Source: Bradyrhizobium cytisi (GTDB lineage Bacteria; Pseudomonadota; Alphaproteobacteria; Rhizobiales; Xanthobacteraceae). From it: a DNA stretch of 44,562 nt. The stretch is taken from assembly GCF_008123515.1 (NCBI RefSeq), contig NZ_VSSR01000064.1, positions 1 through 44,562 of the forward strand. The letters are read 5' to 3'. The notes under the pieces are model-generated. The model was given only the letters and a program-made list of their open reading frames with translations, was not told where the DNA came from and did no database searches. The position numbers were made by a program, and so were the translations under genes. This document shows, piece after piece, positions 43,305-44,562 of the stretch (position 1 is its first letter; each line of letters starts with the position of its first letter).

Positions 43305-44135
43305 ATGCGCCTTCGACTGACCGCCCTGTTCCTGACGCTCTTGATGTCGGCCGCGCATGCCGCGCCGGCGCCTGCGCCTGCGCAGATCGAGATTCCGCTG
43401 TCGTCAGGCGTCCTGCATGCGCAACTGTTCAAGCCCGAGGGCGAGGGGCCGTTTCCGACCGTGATCGCGCTGCATGGCTGCGGCGGCCTCGGCAGCCATT
43501 CCGATTCCGTGCAGCCGCGCTATCGCGACTGGGCAGAGCGCCTGCTCAAGGACGGCAATGCGGTGCTGCTGCCGGACAGCTACGGCTCGCGCGAGCTCGG
43601 GCCGCAATGCCGCGTCAAGGAGACGCACGTCAAGGCGCGGCGCGAGCGCGTCACCGACATCGCGGCATCGCGGGCGTGGCTGATGAAGCAGAACTGGGTG
43701 GCGCGTAACCGTGTCAGCCTGATGGGCTGGGCCAACGGCGCCAGCGCGCTGCTCTGGGCGGTGCGTCCGCAGAGCGTGGCGCGCGATGCGGGACCGGATT
43801 TCCGCGCCGCGATCGCGTTCTACCCGGATTGCCGGATCTCCGCCGGTCTCGGCTGGAGCACGCGGGTGCCGACGCTGGTGCTGATCGGCGCCAATGACGA
43901 CGTCTCGTCGCCGCCCGCCTGCCGCCAGATGGTGGATGGCGCCCACGGCCGCAGCGCGCTCGCGCGCATCGTGGTCTATCCCGGCGCCTATCACGATTTC
44001 GACCGCGCCAACACGCCGCTGCACGCGGCCGCCAGCACCGCCGATGCCGCCGTACCCGAGCACGGCCATCTCGGCACCGATTCCGAAGCGCGTGCGGACT
44101 CGCAGAAGGAAGTCGCGGAGTGGCTGGCGCGATAG
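43305..44135 (+). CDS. dienelactone-hydrolase-like protein, nucleophile position Ala
   Basis: This 276-residue precursor has a signal peptide (MRLRLTALFLTLLMSAAHAAPA). The dienelactone hydrolase-like alpha/beta fold shows VIALHGCGGLGSHSD, LLPDSYGSRELG, VSLMGWANGASALLW, LVLIGANDDVSSP and YPGAYHDFD. The elbow reads GWANG where active enzymes have G-x-C-x-G or G-x-S-x-G, so residue 143 is Ala. Asp198/Asp199 and His230 are in place. ATG 43305 starts the signal; the frame opens earlier at 43236. See findings on whether the protein can be active. Confidence 0.85.
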   Translation: MRLRLTALFLTLLMSAAHAAPAPAPAQIEIPLSSGVLHAQLFKPEGEGPFPTVIALHGCGGLGSHSDSVQPRYRDWAERLLKDGNAVLLPDSYGSRELGPQCRVKETHVKARRERVTDIAASRAWLMKQNWVARNRVSLMGWANGASALLWAVRPQSVARDAGPDFRAAIAFYPDCRISAGLGWSTRVPTLVLIGANDDVSSPPACRQMVDGAHGRSALARIVVYPGAYHDFDRANTPLHAAASTADAAVPEHGHLGTDSEARADSQKEVAEWLAR

Positions 44136-44178
44136 CGGTGCCTTAGTTCGACCATGATGTCGGCTAAACGCATCTCTC

Positions 44179-44328
44179 ATGCGCAATCGCTTCGCCCTCT
44201 TCTCCTCCGCACTGGTGATCTTCACCGTCGTGATCTTCCTGTTCGAAGCCCACGCCGGCTCGACCCAGCTCGCCCCGGAACATTGCGGCTTCTGGACCAC
44301 GATCGACGCGGGCTTGTCCTGCCGGTAG
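44179..44328 (+). CDS. short hypothetical protein with N-terminal hydrophobic segment (49 aa)
   Basis: This is an open frame of 49 residues from ATG 44179 to TAG 44328. It starts MRNRFALFSSALVIFTVVIFLFEAHAG, a plausible signal peptide or membrane anchor, with a short tail containing two cysteines (EHCGFW and LSCR). It is 43 bases after the DLH-like gene on the same strand, with no clear ribosome site. It could be a real secreted micro-protein, but support is thin. Confidence 0.5.
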   Translation: MRNRFALFSSALVIFTVVIFLFEAHAGSTQLAPEHCGFWTTIDAGLSCR

Positions 44329-44359
44329 GGGCGGGGGGAACTACGCACTGCCTCCACAT

Positions 44360-44381
44360 CGTCATTGCGAGCGCAGCGAAG
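44360..44381. repeat. partial copy of the CGTCATTGCGAG intergenic repeat
   Basis: CGTCATTGCGAGCGCAGCGA plus AG (44360-44381) matches the minus-strand reading of the right half of the element at 18870-18986 exactly for 22 bases. After that the sequence diverges (ATTCCATGGGG instead of CAATCCAGAG). The other half of the palindrome is not seen in the window. Confidence 0.75.
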
Positions 44382-44562
44382 ATTCCATGGGGGGTGGATA
44401 GCGACCGAGTCTGGAGCCAGACTGGAGTTGCAAAACCACCCAACCTGGAGACACCGATGTTGCTCGATCATCCTTCCGACGGACCGACCGCTATCCGCAC
44501 GCAGTTTGGCGCAATTTTTGTGTCTTTGGAACTGAGCCGTTCGACGTGGCTGATCACGTCAC
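44382..44562 (+). mobile_element. left end of an IS110-family element (runs off window)
   Basis: The segment starts next to the partial repeat and contains the start of an IS110-type transposase. A hairpin, AGTCTG-GAGC-CAGACT (44408-44423), lies 33 bases before the transposase ATG. The exact left boundary is not determinable; it may be anywhere between about 44382 and 44400. Some IS110 elements carry a bridge RNA in a non-coding end; only about 60-75 bases of left non-coding sequence are present here. Confidence 0.6.
44457..44562 (+). CDS. IS110-family transposase, N-terminus (cut by window edge)
   Basis: The frame from ATG 44457 gives 35 residues: DHPSDGPTAIRTQFGAIFVSLELSRSTWLITS after the first three. 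The FVSLELS-x-STWLIT motif is the N-terminal RuvC-like beginning typical of one IS110 subgroup; the Glu would be a DEDD catalytic acid in the canonical D-position region. The remainder is outside the window, so completeness is unknown. Confidence 0.75.
   Translation, partial: MLLDHPSDGPTAIRTQFGAIFVSLELSRSTWLITS

Overview
The window looks like a chromosomal stretch of a slow-growing rhizobium, most likely Bradyrhizobium or a close relative in Nitrobacteraceae. This rests on the high G+C, on protein sequences resembling what I remember from that genus, and on scattered intergenic palindromes of the kind common there. No database search was run. Both edges cut through insertion sequences: the tail of an IS630-family transposase (1-180) and the first codons of an IS110-family transposase (44457 to the edge). 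Between them is mostly conserved core and housekeeping material. No tRNA, rRNA, CRISPR array or prophage was seen.

Region 1 (about 0.3-14 kb) covers small secreted proteins, a membrane-anchored alpha/beta hydrolase, a class I cytochrome c, and a glycolate oxidase locus. In that locus glcD is separated from glcE-glcF by a divergent pair: an ABM-domain protein with a possible Tat signal, and an ArsR-type regulator. A lysine-rich histone H1-like protein, a TorF-type porin, a BacA/SbmA-type ABC exporter and a lactate/glycolate permease follow. GlcDEF and the permease would together take up and oxidise 2-hydroxyacids.

Region 2 (14-21 kb) has secreted proteins of unknown role, the groES-groEL chaperonin operon with a CIRCE operator, a lipoprotein, a CheZ-like phosphatase and an L,D-transpeptidase. 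Region 3 (21-26 kb) has a DUF2076 protein, a ChbG/HpnK-type deacetylase coupled to a polyprenyl-phosphate-type glycosyltransferase, and hisZ-hisG.

Region 4 (26-33.5 kb) is the most accessory-looking part. It holds a complete CUT2-type sugar ABC importer plus a DUF1349 protein, a divergent GntR/FCD regulator with a clear palindrome in the shared promoter, and a two-gene unit (unknown winged-helix-like protein plus AraC regulator). Region 5 (33.5-44.4 kb) returns to core genes: rsmE, ubiA, and a tightly overlapping envelope operon (pmbA-like, inositol-monophosphatase-like, DUF4170, lysophospholipid-acyltransferase-like, waaA, lpxK). Small proteins and a dienelactone-hydrolase-like protein whose nucleophile position is alanine follow.

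I did not find a gene set I can defend as a new biological system. The best leads are the orphan sugar importer with its predicted operator, the unknown/AraC pair beside it, a perfect 18-bp palindrome just upstream of glcD, and the IS110 end lying against a palindromic repeat.
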